From Thermoproteota archaeon (GTDB taxonomy: Archaea > Korarchaeota > Korarchaeia > Korarchaeales > Korarchaeaceae): 40,227 bases of DNA. Positions 1 to 7,604 of this stretch are shown one piece after another (within the stretch, counting starts at the first letter, position 1; the number at the start of each line of letters is the position of its first letter). The notes beneath the pieces are model-generated. The model made no database searches and had not been told where the DNA came from. It saw only the letters and a program-made list of their open reading frames with translations. A program made the position numbers and the translations under genes. The stretch is from positions 1 to 40,227 of the forward strand of contig JAOZGP010000014.1 of NCBI GenBank assembly GCA_027491735.1. Reading direction: 5' to 3'.

Positions 1-332
1 GTTGACCCTCCCGCCCACCCAGCATTAAACGTGTGCAGCGAGGCTTTATGAGTTTAACTCTCCACCAACCACCCCCCTGATTCATCTCCGCCCTTGCAGA
101 CGGAGCCTTCTTAGCGAGGGTGGTAAACATCTAAGACCTCTGCAGCTTCTAAAAGCATGTAGTGCTCTTTCCACGTTAATGAGTATAAGCTGGGGGACTA
201 AAGACAACTGCCGAGAGAACTACCGCAAATCTTCTTTTTGTCTTTAGTCTTTGGATGCTTTTTCATCCCTTTGTCTCCGTCGGTTTTCATTAAGCTATTT
301 AATTTCCCTGATCATGGATTTGGAATTATAAA
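1..332. other. Non-coding stretch with a 12-bp inverted repeat
   Basis: I see no intact gene here. Two structures stand out. A perfect 12-bp inverted repeat (GACTAAAGACAA at 196-207 and its complement at 238-249) encloses a 30-nt loop. A shorter imperfect hairpin starts with CTCCGCC near 88 and closes with the complementary GACGGAG near 107. The second resembles the subterminal hairpins at IS200/IS605 right ends, and the minus strand across it reads like a transposase tail, but the match is too short to name an element. Confidence 0.35.
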
Positions 333-829
333 TTATTTTAATAAAACTATATTTCCCATACCCCTTCTCCTCCTCTCAACCAAGCCTCTGCTTTCCAGTA
401 GATCCAAGGCCTACTAACACTTGCTTTTGACAAACCTGTCTTCTCAACTAATTCACTCTGATTTATAATGCCACCTGATTCGATTATTGCTTTGTATATT
501 TTTGCCTCATCATCCTTCAGAGTTTTTGCTATCTCTTCCCACATTCTCTTCCTTTCTTCCAGAATAGCCTCTCCTGCTGTTTTTCCAGTAATTTCAACAT
601 GATAGATTAATTGTGCAGTACTAAATCCGAGCAGGATTGAGAAGATCGTCATCACCACAACATCAGAGTAAGTGAAGAACTTCGGCAAGCTTTCTGACGA
701 AATAGCTGCCCCGTTTATCGAAATTACCAGATGGATGGGAGTGAGTAATTTATAGACTAACATAAACGTAGATATGATAAGAGTACACGCAAAGATCAAA
801 TCCTTTTTCGTTATGCTGGATCGCATCAT
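333..829 (-). pseudogene. Membrane-anchored winged-helix regulator, frameshifted
   Basis: The protein has two predicted membrane segments (about residues 10-32 and 53-75), a charged linker, then a C-terminal winged helix whose recognition helix reads QSELVEKTGLSKASVSR. The open frame then continues with an unrelated tail and stops at 347. One base over, the expected wing appears at once (ALDLLESRGLVERRRR, then GMGNIVLLK) and stops at 333-335. The frames join near 410-411, where GG would have to be GGG, so one G is missing. This layout is common in archaeal membrane-tethered HTH proteins with unknown signals. The lesion could be real decay or a consensus error in a short homopolymer. Without it the gene would be intact at about 165 residues. 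Confidence 0.75.
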
Positions 830-883
830 CCCACCATAGTTAAGATTTGAAAAATAATAAAAAGGAAAAAATCCAATAACGCG

Positions 884-1495
884 TTAGGTGGAGGGCTGCA
901 TACCCTTTGAAACTGATGATGGGCAGGACACCGGATATATGTTGGTTACGTTGTTGCTCCCGAAAGACACAACTATCGAGTAGCACTTATCCCCTGACAT
1001 TGCCCAGATAGTTGCTCCTGTTATTTTTACCTGGCCGTTTTCATCAACTGCAACATTTGGACCTATCGAAAGAATGGTAGAGGCCTGCACATTTACTCTC
1101 GGATCCTTAGATGCTATATCGATCGCCTTTTTCTTTTGTTCTTCTGTAAGATGTGGTGCTGCGCCTATGTTCTTTATGCGTCCGACAGGTGTTTTATTAA
1201 CATACAGTATTATCTCTCTGGCGCTCTCAACAATCTTGCCGATCTCCAGAGTTCTAACTGGAGATTCTGTATTCATTTTATTCACTTTTACTGTTCCAAT
1301 AATCTCTCCGCCGGAAGTTGCTACTGTAACGATGCCGTTTTCCTTATTCCAGCTTAACCACACCTCTTTTACCGGCTGTTGTGTAACTTTGGCTATTATG
1401 CCGCTGCTACCCACTGCCGCCGCTGCTACGCCACCTATCATCCCTGCCAGCACCAGCCCCAGCACCAAGAGGTATCTCACGCCTTTCGCTTTCAT
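884..1495 (-). CDS. Secreted hypothetical protein with signal peptide
   Basis: I do not recognise the family. The N-terminus is a clear Sec-type signal or single anchor: a short basic start (MKAKGVR), a hydrophobic run at about residues 8-26, then small residues rich in Ala and Gly. The mature part of about 175 residues is beta-rich, with a stretch near residue 115-135 (EEQKKKAIDIASKDPRV) that resembles PepSY-like or propeptide-like secreted archaeal proteins. Two cysteines (in GDKCYS and PVSCPS) could form a disulfide outside the cell. It is transcribed alone, leftward. A near-perfect 23-bp palindrome lies about 50 bp upstream of its ATG. Function is unknown. Confidence 0.7.
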   Translation of the reverse strand: MKAKGVRYLLVLGLVLAGMIGGVAAAAVGSSGIIAKVTQQPVKEVWLSWNKENGIVTVATSGGEIIGTVKVNKMNTESPVRTLEIGKIVESAREIILYVNKTPVGRIKNIGAAPHLTEEQKKKAIDIASKDPRVNVQASTILSIGPNVAVDENGQVKITGATIWAMSGDKCYSIVVSFGSNNVTNIYPVSCPSSVSKGMQPST

Positions 1496-1546
1496 TTTTG
1501 CTCACCAATCAAATTCAGTATGAAACACCATAAAACTCATGTATGT

Positions 1547-1569
1547 GAAACTGGTTTCAAACCGGTTTC
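1547..1569. promoter_or_regulatory. 23-bp near-palindrome, possible operator
   Basis: The sequence GAAACTGGTTT-C-AAACCGGTTTC is symmetric around 1558 with one mismatch. It lies about 50-75 bp upstream of the ATG of the secreted protein at 1495 (minus strand), inside a gene-free stretch of about 290 bp (1496-1783). A repressor site is the simplest reading. No regulator for it can be identified here. Confidence 0.35.
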
Positions 1570-1783
1570 AAGCATTTTTCATATGCAAGGTGGAGTTTTA
1601 GACAGCGTCAGACTGTGTGAAAGCTCCTTTTGTTGTGGTGGATTGGTCATGTGTTGTATATAAAGCAGTAACCGCTCAAACATTCTGAAGCGCTCAAAGA
1701 TCTGAAATTTCTGTGATTCCAGAGAGACGCTTTCAACGTACGCCGGCAAATCGAGATCTTCTCACTCATCTATGAATCTAGTG

Positions 1784-2109
1784 GGGGGTGAGGGGCCCCC
1801 GCCCGGTGGACCAACCCCTTTGGGAGAGGTGTCTTCCCGGATCCAGCCTCCACTCCAGCGCATGGACAGCACCAACTGTCCGCATTAGGGCTGCTCCCTT
1901 CCGGGCCTGACCCGGTTCTGCGGTAAAGGAGGTTCAGCCGCCCTTCCGAGCGGCCTACCCCCACCAGCGGCCCGTCCAGGCGGAGCACTCATCAGCCAGA
2001 CCAGAGAATCCTCTCCTAAGGAGTTCGGTCGCCCGAGTGGGTTGCTGGCCCTGGCGTTAGCCTTCCAGTCACAGGGACCGGCTAGATCCCCGGCCCTACC
2101 CCCTCACCC
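1784..2109 (-). ncRNA. Signal recognition particle RNA (archaeal 7S RNA)
   Basis: This is the RNA scaffold of SRP, which binds SRP54 and SRP19 and targets nascent membrane and secreted proteins. The diagnostic helix 8 is on the minus strand (1890-1911): GTCAGGCCCGGAAGGGAGCA, with the GGAA tetraloop and the asymmetric loop that contacts SRP54. The two ends pair as helix 1 (GGGTGAGG at 2109-2102 with CCTCACCC at 1793-1786), typical of archaeal SRP RNA, which closes its 5' and 3' ends. The length of about 325 nt fits the family, and the G+C content is far above the surroundings, as in hyperthermophile structural RNAs. A TATA-like CTAAATAT lies about 20-25 nt upstream. Exact ends are estimated from the pairing. 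Confidence 0.93.
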
Positions 2110-2179
2110 ATAAGAACTAAGATGTTTGCATATTTAGGTCTTTCTTGGAGAGATATTGGTAGTGACCAAACTAGAAAGT

Positions 2180-2188
2180 TTTTTAAAC
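2180..2188 (+). promoter_or_regulatory. TATA box of the tRNA-Met gene
   Basis: An A/T run reading TTTTTAAAC lies about 25-30 nt before the first base of the tRNA, the spacing expected for TBP/TFB-dependent transcription of archaeal tRNA genes. Confidence 0.5.
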
Positions 2189-2211
2189 TTCTCATCTCAG
2201 AAAGCCTTGGT

Positions 2212-2322
2212 GCCGGGGTAGCTCAGCTCGGTCAGAGCGCCGGACTCATAATCTCGGCGAAAAAGGAATTAAGGGCTCGATGGGATATCCGGAGGCCGCG
2301 GGTTCAAAGCCCGCCCCCGGCA
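2212..2322 (+). tRNA. tRNA-Met (CAT), elongator type, with 36-nt intron
   Basis: The cloverleaf has acceptor GCCGGGG (2212-2218) pairing with CCCCGGC (2315-2321), a D arm TAGCTCAGCTCGGTCAGAGC and a T arm with GGTTCAAAGCC. Removing 2251-2286 leaves CCGGA-CTCATAA-TCCGG, an anticodon arm with CAT, so the intron sits at the canonical 37/38 position. The splice sites agree with a bulge-helix-bulge: exon CTCA pairs with intron TGGG, flanked by three-base bulges TAA and ATA, cut after the second base of each. The inner helix is weak. A G1-C72 pair and no GGG/CCC anticodon stem argue for the elongator rather than the initiator. tRNA-Ile2 (CAT, agmatidine-modified) is the alternative. CCA is not encoded. 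Confidence 0.9.
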
Positions 2323-2726
2323 TGGATAACCCTTCCGATTTTGAGCACTTTTTGCAATTTTCCAGAAGCTTCCACGGTGTTTACCCTGTCAGGATCTTCT
2401 CGCAACTTGGTGACACAATTCGTGACAGCTTAATGTCTCTTTTTAAGAACAGAGACAGTGACGGGATTTCACCATCGCGCGTCTGTGGAAAGAATGCTCG
2501 GAAATTTCGAACCCCTAACGAATTTAAAATAAACACGTTAAATAAAAAATAAAACAAATTGAAACTTTCAACAAATCATCATAATAAACTTCTTCTGAGT
2601 GTTTATATAGGTTTAAGTTTTTTAAAAATTTAATCCCTCAGCCCCAATAAAATAGAAAAACGGTGCTCGTTTGCTGCTTCAGTTTGCACCCAGTGCAGAC
2701 ATTGGATGTTACATTAGTAGATTCCA
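2323..2726. other. A+T-rich intergenic stretch with a 7-bp hairpin
   Basis: There is no credible gene in these 400 bases. A hairpin with stem TGTCTCT/AGAGACA (2434-2440 and 2451-2457) and a 10-nt loop lies about 110 nt after the tRNA. From 2520 the sequence is very A+T-rich, with a 13-bp palindrome TTGAAACTTTCAA near 2559. Open frames crossing the tRNA are accidental. Confidence 0.5.
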
Positions 2727-3707
2727 TTAAACTGTTTCATATAAGCTCTTCAATCTGGATGAAAGCCTGAGAATTAGTAACATTATTGGTATTTGGATGA
2801 GAGGAGCTACTGCCGCTGGAAGAGCTACAAGAGCCCCAAACGCAGTTACCGCTATTCCTATTGTAATTGCATGATTTTTTGCAGTTACACTGTACACAAG
2901 AGCTATTGCATCTCCATAGTCAAAGCGAAGAATCTTAGAGAGCAGCACCACAAGCAAAGAGTTGAGAGGGTAAAGTATTGCAATACCAAATACTACGAGA
3001 AGCACATAGTGAAAGTTTGGGACGATAAGACTTGCCTGTGTTGAGATTATAATAAAAACCATGATAAGCATTCCACAGGTTGAAATTGCGGGAAATCTTT
3101 GGGCAATCTGCCTGTATCCTTCCATACCAACCTTGTGAATTAGGAGCTTTCTTGTAGCAATTCCGGCAATAAGTGGTAATATGACAATCAAAATAAGTTT
3201 CTGAAATATCATAAAGGGATCAATTTGTATGTAAATTCTTGCAAGAATCCACATCCAGAATGGAATAAAGAATATTGCAAGAATGAGACTTAAGGCAACG
3301 ATTATAAGAGCTGTTTCTACTCTTCCTCTAGCATAACCCGTCCATGCCGCGACCATTCCGCTGCATGGAACAACTATTTTGAGAATGAAACCTGCTGCGA
3401 GATAAGGAGTACTTTGAAAGAGTAAGTGTGTCCAAAGAAATGCGAGCAAAGGAGATATCAAAAAGTTCATAAAAATTGCAAGAAAAATAGGTTTTGGTTT
3501 TCTAGCAACCTTGATGATGTCCTCAATTCTCAAATTTATCATCATCGGGTAGAGCATAATAAAAAGATAAAGAGGGATAAAAGGCTTGAAGATACTTACT
3601 TTTTCTGGAAAATAGCAACCTACAATAAGGGCAAAACTTATTGAAACTGCAACCCAGATAGGCAAATACTTACTAATGATTTCGACCCAGCTCATTTTAT
3701 CTTTCAT
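2727..3707 (-). CDS. SBF/ACR3-like membrane transporter
   Basis: This is a very hydrophobic protein of about 326 residues with roughly ten membrane helices, the length and layout of the bile acid:sodium symporter superfamily that also holds the ACR3 arsenite exporters. The fourth or fifth helix carries PCSGMVAAWTGYARG, which corresponds to the conserved PC-x-x-M segment in ACR3 proteins where the cysteine is needed for arsenite transport. A second conserved helix reads AITIGIAVTAFGALVALP. Arsenite efflux is plausible, but there is no arsR or arsC next to it, so the substrate is not settled. The ATG at 3707 is preferred; a GTG 18 nt upstream (3725) would add MRWDLK. It is followed on the same strand by the TauE-like gene 96 nt upstream of it. 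Confidence 0.75.
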   Translation of the reverse strand: MKDKMSWVEIISKYLPIWVAVSISFALIVGCYFPEKVSIFKPFIPLYLFIMLYPMMINLRIEDIIKVARKPKPIFLAIFMNFLISPLLAFLWTHLLFQSTPYLAAGFILKIVVPCSGMVAAWTGYARGRVETALIIVALSLILAIFFIPFWMWILARIYIQIDPFMIFQKLILIVILPLIAGIATRKLLIHKVGMEGYRQIAQRFPAISTCGMLIMVFIIISTQASLIVPNFHYVLLVVFGIAILYPLNSLLVVLLSKILRFDYGDAIALVYSVTAKNHAITIGIAVTAFGALVALPAAVAPLIQIPIMLLILRLSSRLKSLYETV

Positions 3708-3802
3708 TTTCAAATCCCAACGCACCCTTCTCTACGATTATACGCGAGCATTTTTTTCTGACAAACTCTACAAATCTGTAGATCGACATAATCTCAAAAA
3801 AT

Positions 3803-4591
3803 TTAGGTAAGGCAGACATATCCCTGCCAGATGAACTTCAGCGAAACGTACAGAAACACAAAGCCGAATATAGCTTTGATAGCCCACGGTGGAACTACTT
3901 TGGTTAACCTCGCTCCAATCTGTGCTCCTATAATCGTTCCGATGCCGAGGCATATCGCAGCTATTACGTCAACAACTCCCTGATAGAGCTTGAATGCTCC
4001 ACTAACTACTGCCATGCTAATGAATGATGCTAAAGATGTGCCTACCGCTATCTTCACTGGAGAGCTCAGCAGATATATGAACGAGGGCACTAAAGCGTAG
4101 CCGCCACCAAGCCCAACGATGCCCGTAATAATCCCGATGAAGAACCCTATCGTAGCTTTTGCTGCTCCAGAACCCGGAACGACATTGCCGGGCTTTTCTG
4201 GCATTTTTCTTTTCACAGTCCCCTCGTATATCATTCTAATCGAGACGTAGAGAAAAGCGAAGCCAAGGATGAAGTTGAGCAGCCAGAGCTGGTTTGAAAT
4301 GTAAAAGAAGATCACGCTGCCAACAGCAGCGCCAACTGCACCGCTTACAGCAACAACCTTCGCTGTTGAATAGTCAACGTTCTTCAACCTTATGTGTCCT
4401 ATAGCTCCAGACGATGCCGTCAAAATCACTGCCGTAATCGTCGTTCCGATTGCTACTGGAAGCGGGTATTTGAAGAGAAAGGCTAAAGCTGGAAGCATTA
4501 TCACACAGCCACCTATGCCCAGCAAACCACCAAGGGTTCCGGCGATTAAGCCCGTTATTAAAAGAAGTGTAGCCGTGATTGCATCCGCCAT
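3803..4591 (-). CDS. TauE/SafE family anion exporter
   Basis: This 262-residue membrane protein has the duplicated half-structure of TauE/SafE (formerly DUF81) proteins. Each half carries a glycine-rich signature: GTLGGLLGIGGCVIMLP near residues 18-34 and GIVGLGGGYALVPS near 163-176, followed by PVAIGTT and PVKIAVGTSL. About eight membrane helices are expected. Relatives export sulfite, sulfoacetate or other sulfur-containing organic anions, some by unknown directionality. No sulfur gene lies beside it, so the substrate cannot be inferred. The ATG at 4591 follows a weak GGTG. It is divergent to the broken YaaA-like gene and may be co-transcribed with the SBF-like transporter downstream. Confidence 0.85.
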   Translation of the reverse strand: MADAITATLLLITGLIAGTLGGLLGIGGCVIMLPALAFLFKYPLPVAIGTTITAVILTASSGAIGHIRLKNVDYSTAKVVAVSGAVGAAVGSVIFFYISNQLWLLNFILGFAFLYVSIRMIYEGTVKRKMPEKPGNVVPGSGAAKATIGFFIGIITGIVGLGGGYALVPSFIYLLSSPVKIAVGTSLASFISMAVVSGAFKLYQGVVDVIAAICLGIGTIIGAQIGARLTKVVPPWAIKAIFGFVFLYVSLKFIWQGYVCLT

Positions 4592-4670
4592 TATAGCACC
4601 TTCTCTTCAACAAGCCATGTCAGCAGTTTTAAACCTTAAGCAAACATCAATCAACTTCGACAACACCACA

Positions 4671-5196
4671 ATGGAGCTTCTCAGGTCTTTCAGAAGCTGC
4701 ACAGAAAAAGAACACTCTGATACCGTTAAACCCTCTGAAGATTATCCTGCCTTTCTAAGATACAGTGGGCAGTTTTACAAAGCTGTGTGGGAGTGTGGAA
4801 AAACACAGATATGGGAAAAGGTTGTTCAGGATAACTGGAAAGTTCTCATACTCTCTGCGTATTACGGCTTTTTGAAAATCACAGATCCCGTAAAGGATTA
4901 CAACCTGCAGATGTCGAAACTCAAAGCGAAGTGTAAAAGGAAACTTCCGCAGGTGTTGCAAGCGATAAAAAAATGCCAATGTTATCGAGAACATTTACTT
5001 CCTTACCTCAGAGACTTACATCAATCCATTCAAAGGCGAACTCGAAAATATCCATCGAGTGGTTCCGTTTGATTGGAAAGAAAATGAGATTCGCGGATAC
5101 ATGCTAACGGATTACTACAAAGAAGCTGGCTACCTGTTTGCCTCGATAATTACGGGAGAAGTTCGAGGGTCTGCTGGCTTTGTAGGCTTGAGGTGA
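4671..5196 (+). pseudogene. YaaA-like (DUF328-type) protein, broken by a +1 frameshift
   Basis: The first part has the layout of YaaA-like proteins: RSFRSCTEKEHSDTVKPS at the start, then LRYSGQFYKAVWE and the family-type core VLILSAYYGFLKITDPVKDY. At the A7 run near 4967-4973 the frame is lost and would end at 5072. Removing one A gives QAIKNANVIENIYFLTSETY and a convincing C-terminus (NPFKGELENIHRVVPFDW, ending GSAGFVGLR) with stop at 5194-5196, six bases before the next ATG. YaaA proteins protect against peroxide by limiting free iron; archaeal members are less studied. The start could also be the in-frame ATG at 4614. The lesion sits in a homopolymer, so a sequencing error is possible. Confidence 0.75.
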
Positions 5197-5201
5197 TGTG
5201 A

Positions 5202-6014
5202 ATGGATCATGAGCTTGTTGAAATGCTGAAGAGCTTTATTAAGAAGAACTCCAGAGTGCCGGATCTGCAGTTTGATCCTGCTCTTGAGCCCAAGCTTCCT
5301 GTGGATCCTTACCCCAAGAACTACGAAGAAAGGAAAAGAACAGCTCACTACCTTCTGCTTGTTGCATCAATAGACGAGGGTAATATGATCGGAAGAGCAG
5401 ATAATGCAAGAAAACTCATTGCAAATTTATACGAGTGTTTCGATGAAAAGCTCTTCGAAATAACCGACGAAAGCATCCTTAAGAATGCTCTGGATAATGC
5501 TGGTGCTGGCTTACCGCTTGGCAGGCTTAAGGGAATGATTCCGAAAATTCTCGCAAGTGTTAACAGGTTTGTAAATGAAAAAGCAAATGGTGACCTTATT
5601 GAATACAGCAAAAAGTTTCACATACCTTACGATTTTGTTGAGCAACTTGGAAGAAGCATCGTTCGCATGGGCAAGGATAAAACCTTCGCAAGGAAGAAGG
5701 CTTGGATGTACATGTGCTGGATGGTCAGGGATTATCCCGATCTGAGAATATTCGATCACTTTTCTCCAAAGGATCTCTTCGTGCCGCTTGACAAAAACGT
5801 CGCAAGGGTTGCAGTGTGTTTAGGAGTTATTTCATCTCCTGAAAATCTGAGCTGGAATGAAGTGGTGAAAGTAACCGAATTCGCGAGAACTCTGTATCCT
5901 GACGATCCTGTGAAAGTTTATTATCCGTTCTTTCTTTTAGGAAGGGAGATAGCTAAAAGAAAACTTCCACTAACTGTACAAATTCTTAAGGAGCTTCTAA
6001 AGACCAAAACCTAA
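5202..6014 (+). CDS. DUF2400-like protein (HhH-GPD-related, uncharacterised)
   Basis: This is a 270-residue, mostly helical soluble protein. The C-terminal half matches the pattern of the DUF2400/TIGR02757 family: RKKAWMYMCWMVRD (about residues 165-178), then FVPLDKNVARVAVCLGVI (about 196-213) and the family-type ending YPDDPVKVYYPFFLLGRE. These families are distantly related to helix-hairpin-helix DNA glycosylases such as AGOG, and the tryptophan/arginine-rich segment lies where DNA contacts would be, but no catalytic lysine/aspartate pair is obvious to me. It follows the YaaA-like gene by 5 nt, so the two probably formed an operon. A role in oxidative-damage repair is a guess from that pairing. 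Confidence 0.6.
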   Translation: MDHELVEMLKSFIKKNSRVPDLQFDPALEPKLPVDPYPKNYEERKRTAHYLLLVASIDEGNMIGRADNARKLIANLYECFDEKLFEITDESILKNALDNAGAGLPLGRLKGMIPKILASVNRFVNEKANGDLIEYSKKFHIPYDFVEQLGRSIVRMGKDKTFARKKAWMYMCWMVRDYPDLRIFDHFSPKDLFVPLDKNVARVAVCLGVISSPENLSWNEVVKVTEFARTLYPDDPVKVYYPFFLLGREIAKRKLPLTVQILKELLKTKT

Positions 6015-6111
6015 GGCTTTAAATTAAATTTTTAGAATTAGATAAAAATCATTAGAGGATAGCTTTACTTTTATGATGTAAGCAAATAATGTTTTACTCG
6101 ATTGAATAATA

Positions 6112-6118
6112 TTTATAT
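6112..6118 (+). promoter_or_regulatory. TATA box for the DUF262 relic
   Basis: The sequence TTTATAT lies 24-30 nt before the ATG at 6142, which is the spacing of a leaderless archaeal promoter. It shows that the promoter survives although the gene is broken. Confidence 0.55.
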
Positions 6119-6141
6119 GCTCAATAAATCTCATTTATCCT

Positions 6142-6828
6142 ATGCCTCAAGAAACTTCTAGGATAGAAGCTAAGGAGATTAAGGTAAGAGATCTTTTAAG
6201 CAACCACCTTTTTGAAATACCTATTTATCAGAGACCATTCAGCTGGAATGAGGATAATTTTCAGGCATTAGTTGAGGATGTTTCAGATGCTATGGAAAGT
6301 GGTGAGGAAAGTTATTTTCTAGGTACAGTTCTTCTCAGAAGAAAGAAGAACGATTGATTTCAGTGATAGAGAACTTGTTAAAGATATCATCCTGTCAAAA
6401 CTCGATGACCAGCAGTTTTATTCTCTTAAAGGTGGGAAAATGGCAAGATATGTGCTTTTAAGGCTGGACATGGAGATGCAAGAAGAGAACTTTGCGGTTA
6501 TTCAAATTGGGAAACCATAACAGTTGAACACATATTACCGCGCAAACCACAGGGAGAGTGGCTGAATGTATTTTCTGAAGAGGAAGTCAAGGAGATCGTT
6601 AACAAACTTGGAAATCTAGCACTCCTTAACAAACGAAGAAATTCCAGAGCTTCCAACTATGAATATAGGAGAAAGCTTGAGAGTTATTTTGACATTACAC
6701 GCAATCCTTTTGCAATCACAACGATGCTCAGGAATTACAGCAGTTGGGATAGACGAGCTTTCGAAAAAAGACACAGGAAACTACTGAATCTAGCTTTCAA
6801 GATTTACATTCCTCAAAAGCTTGTGTAA
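6142..6828 (+). pseudogene. DUF262/DUF1524 (GmrSD-type) gene, deleted and frameshifted
   Basis: The N-terminus is a standard DUF262 start, with EIPIYQRPFSWNEDNFQALV (residues 24-43), the ParB/Srx-like nucleotide-binding motif of GmrS proteins. The frame stops at 6357. The other frame continues as RTIDFSDRELVKDIILSKLD and MARYVLLRL to about 6465, where it shifts again into a DUF1524 HNH-like end: ETITVEHILPRKPQGEW, NKLGNLALLNKRRNSRASNY, and stop at 6826-6828. GmrSD enzymes are type IV restriction systems against modified phage DNA and are usually 550-700 residues. Only about 230 codons remain, so a large central piece is gone. The relic cannot be functional. Its 3' end overlaps the next gene on the minus strand by 16 nt. 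Confidence 0.85.
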
Positions 6829-7598
6829 ACTGATAATATTTCCTCAAACTCAAATCTCCACTCTCCCTTTTTCAGCTTCTCCCTGAGCTCTTTCAGCGTA
6901 ATCTCCTCCTTATTCAGCATCTCCTCAACCCTCTTCCACTCGCTCTCGTGCCTGTATTTCCTTCCGATCATCTCGCTTATGAGTCTGTCAATGGCAGAGA
7001 AATACAGGGTCATGATTCCAAGCTTTTTGGCCATGTGCATCGCTTCGGTGCTCCAGCCCAAACCAATCATTATAGGCAAGACATTTCTAGCATTCCCGAA
7101 AGCTGCCTTAACTCTATCATCAAAGTTTGCGACATGCTCTGGCCTGACGAGAGTGTACTTGCTCTCTATTGGGATTATGATATCCAAAGAGGTTCTACCG
7201 TCAGCCATCACGTTAAAGGCATAGAAGGTACCCTTTATCAGAATGTCGAATTCAAGCTTTCTTCCCTTCTCCGTAACCACCCAGACGTTTGCAACTTTTT
7301 CATCCCTGAAAACGAGAGGTATTGAGAACTTGCTGAGCTCCGGGTTCTTTCTCAGCTCTTCGGAGCTGCAAAGAATCTGGAAAAGCCTCGCAACTAACTT
7401 TTCGTAGAAGATTCTTATCACCGTCTTGATGTTCATCCTTGCAAGAGATCTCGCTATCTCTTTCTTCAGCTTTTCTTCCCAGTCGGAATCGAGATTAACG
7501 AGAAATCCCTCGTAACCGTAGCCTGAGCCGGATTTTGGAATAACATAGCCGAGCCAGTCGATGAAGGAATCTCTCTTGAACTCGGGAATTTTTGACAT
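6813..7598 (-). CDS. Predicted PD-(D/E)XK-fold protein
   Basis: I do not know a named family for this 261-residue protein. The middle has the signs of a restriction-endonuclease-like fold: a strand with KLEFDILI (Asp118), a second strand with IIPIESKYTLVRPEHV (Glu145, Lys147 as the ExK pair) and a following helix, then LPIMIGLGWSTEAMHMAKKLGI, which looks like the usual late strand and helix in such nucleases. The N-terminal 100 residues and the charged C-terminal helix may bind DNA or a partner. It starts 6 nt after the stop of the upstream multi-wHTH gene, so the two likely worked together. Nuclease function is inferred from motif spacing only. Confidence 0.6.
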   Translation of the reverse strand: MSKIPEFKRDSFIDWLGYVIPKSGSGYGYEGFLVNLDSDWEEKLKKEIARSLARMNIKTVIRIFYEKLVARLFQILCSSEELRKNPELSKFSIPLVFRDEKVANVWVVTEKGRKLEFDILIKGTFYAFNVMADGRTSLDIIIPIESKYTLVRPEHVANFDDRVKAAFGNARNVLPIMIGLGWSTEAMHMAKKLGIMTLYFSAIDRLISEMIGRKYRHESEWKRVEEMLNKEEITLKELREKLKKGEWRFEFEEILSVYTSF

Positions 7599-7604
7599 CG
7601 ACCT

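Noticed and set aside
1074-1523. Long plus-strand open frames over the secreted protein gene
   Set aside because: They are antisense shadows of the minus-strand gene, whose signal peptide and composition are convincing.
1770-1988. Open frame inside the SRP RNA
   Set aside because: The SRP helix 8 motif and end pairing show that this is structural RNA; the frame results from its high G+C content.
2122-2552. Plus-strand frames across the tRNA-Met
   Set aside because: They run through the tRNA and its intron and have no protein-like composition.
4392-4670. First 93 codons of the plus-strand frame that leads into the YaaA-like gene
   Set aside because: This part is mostly antisense to the TauE-like gene; family similarity begins only at about 4671.
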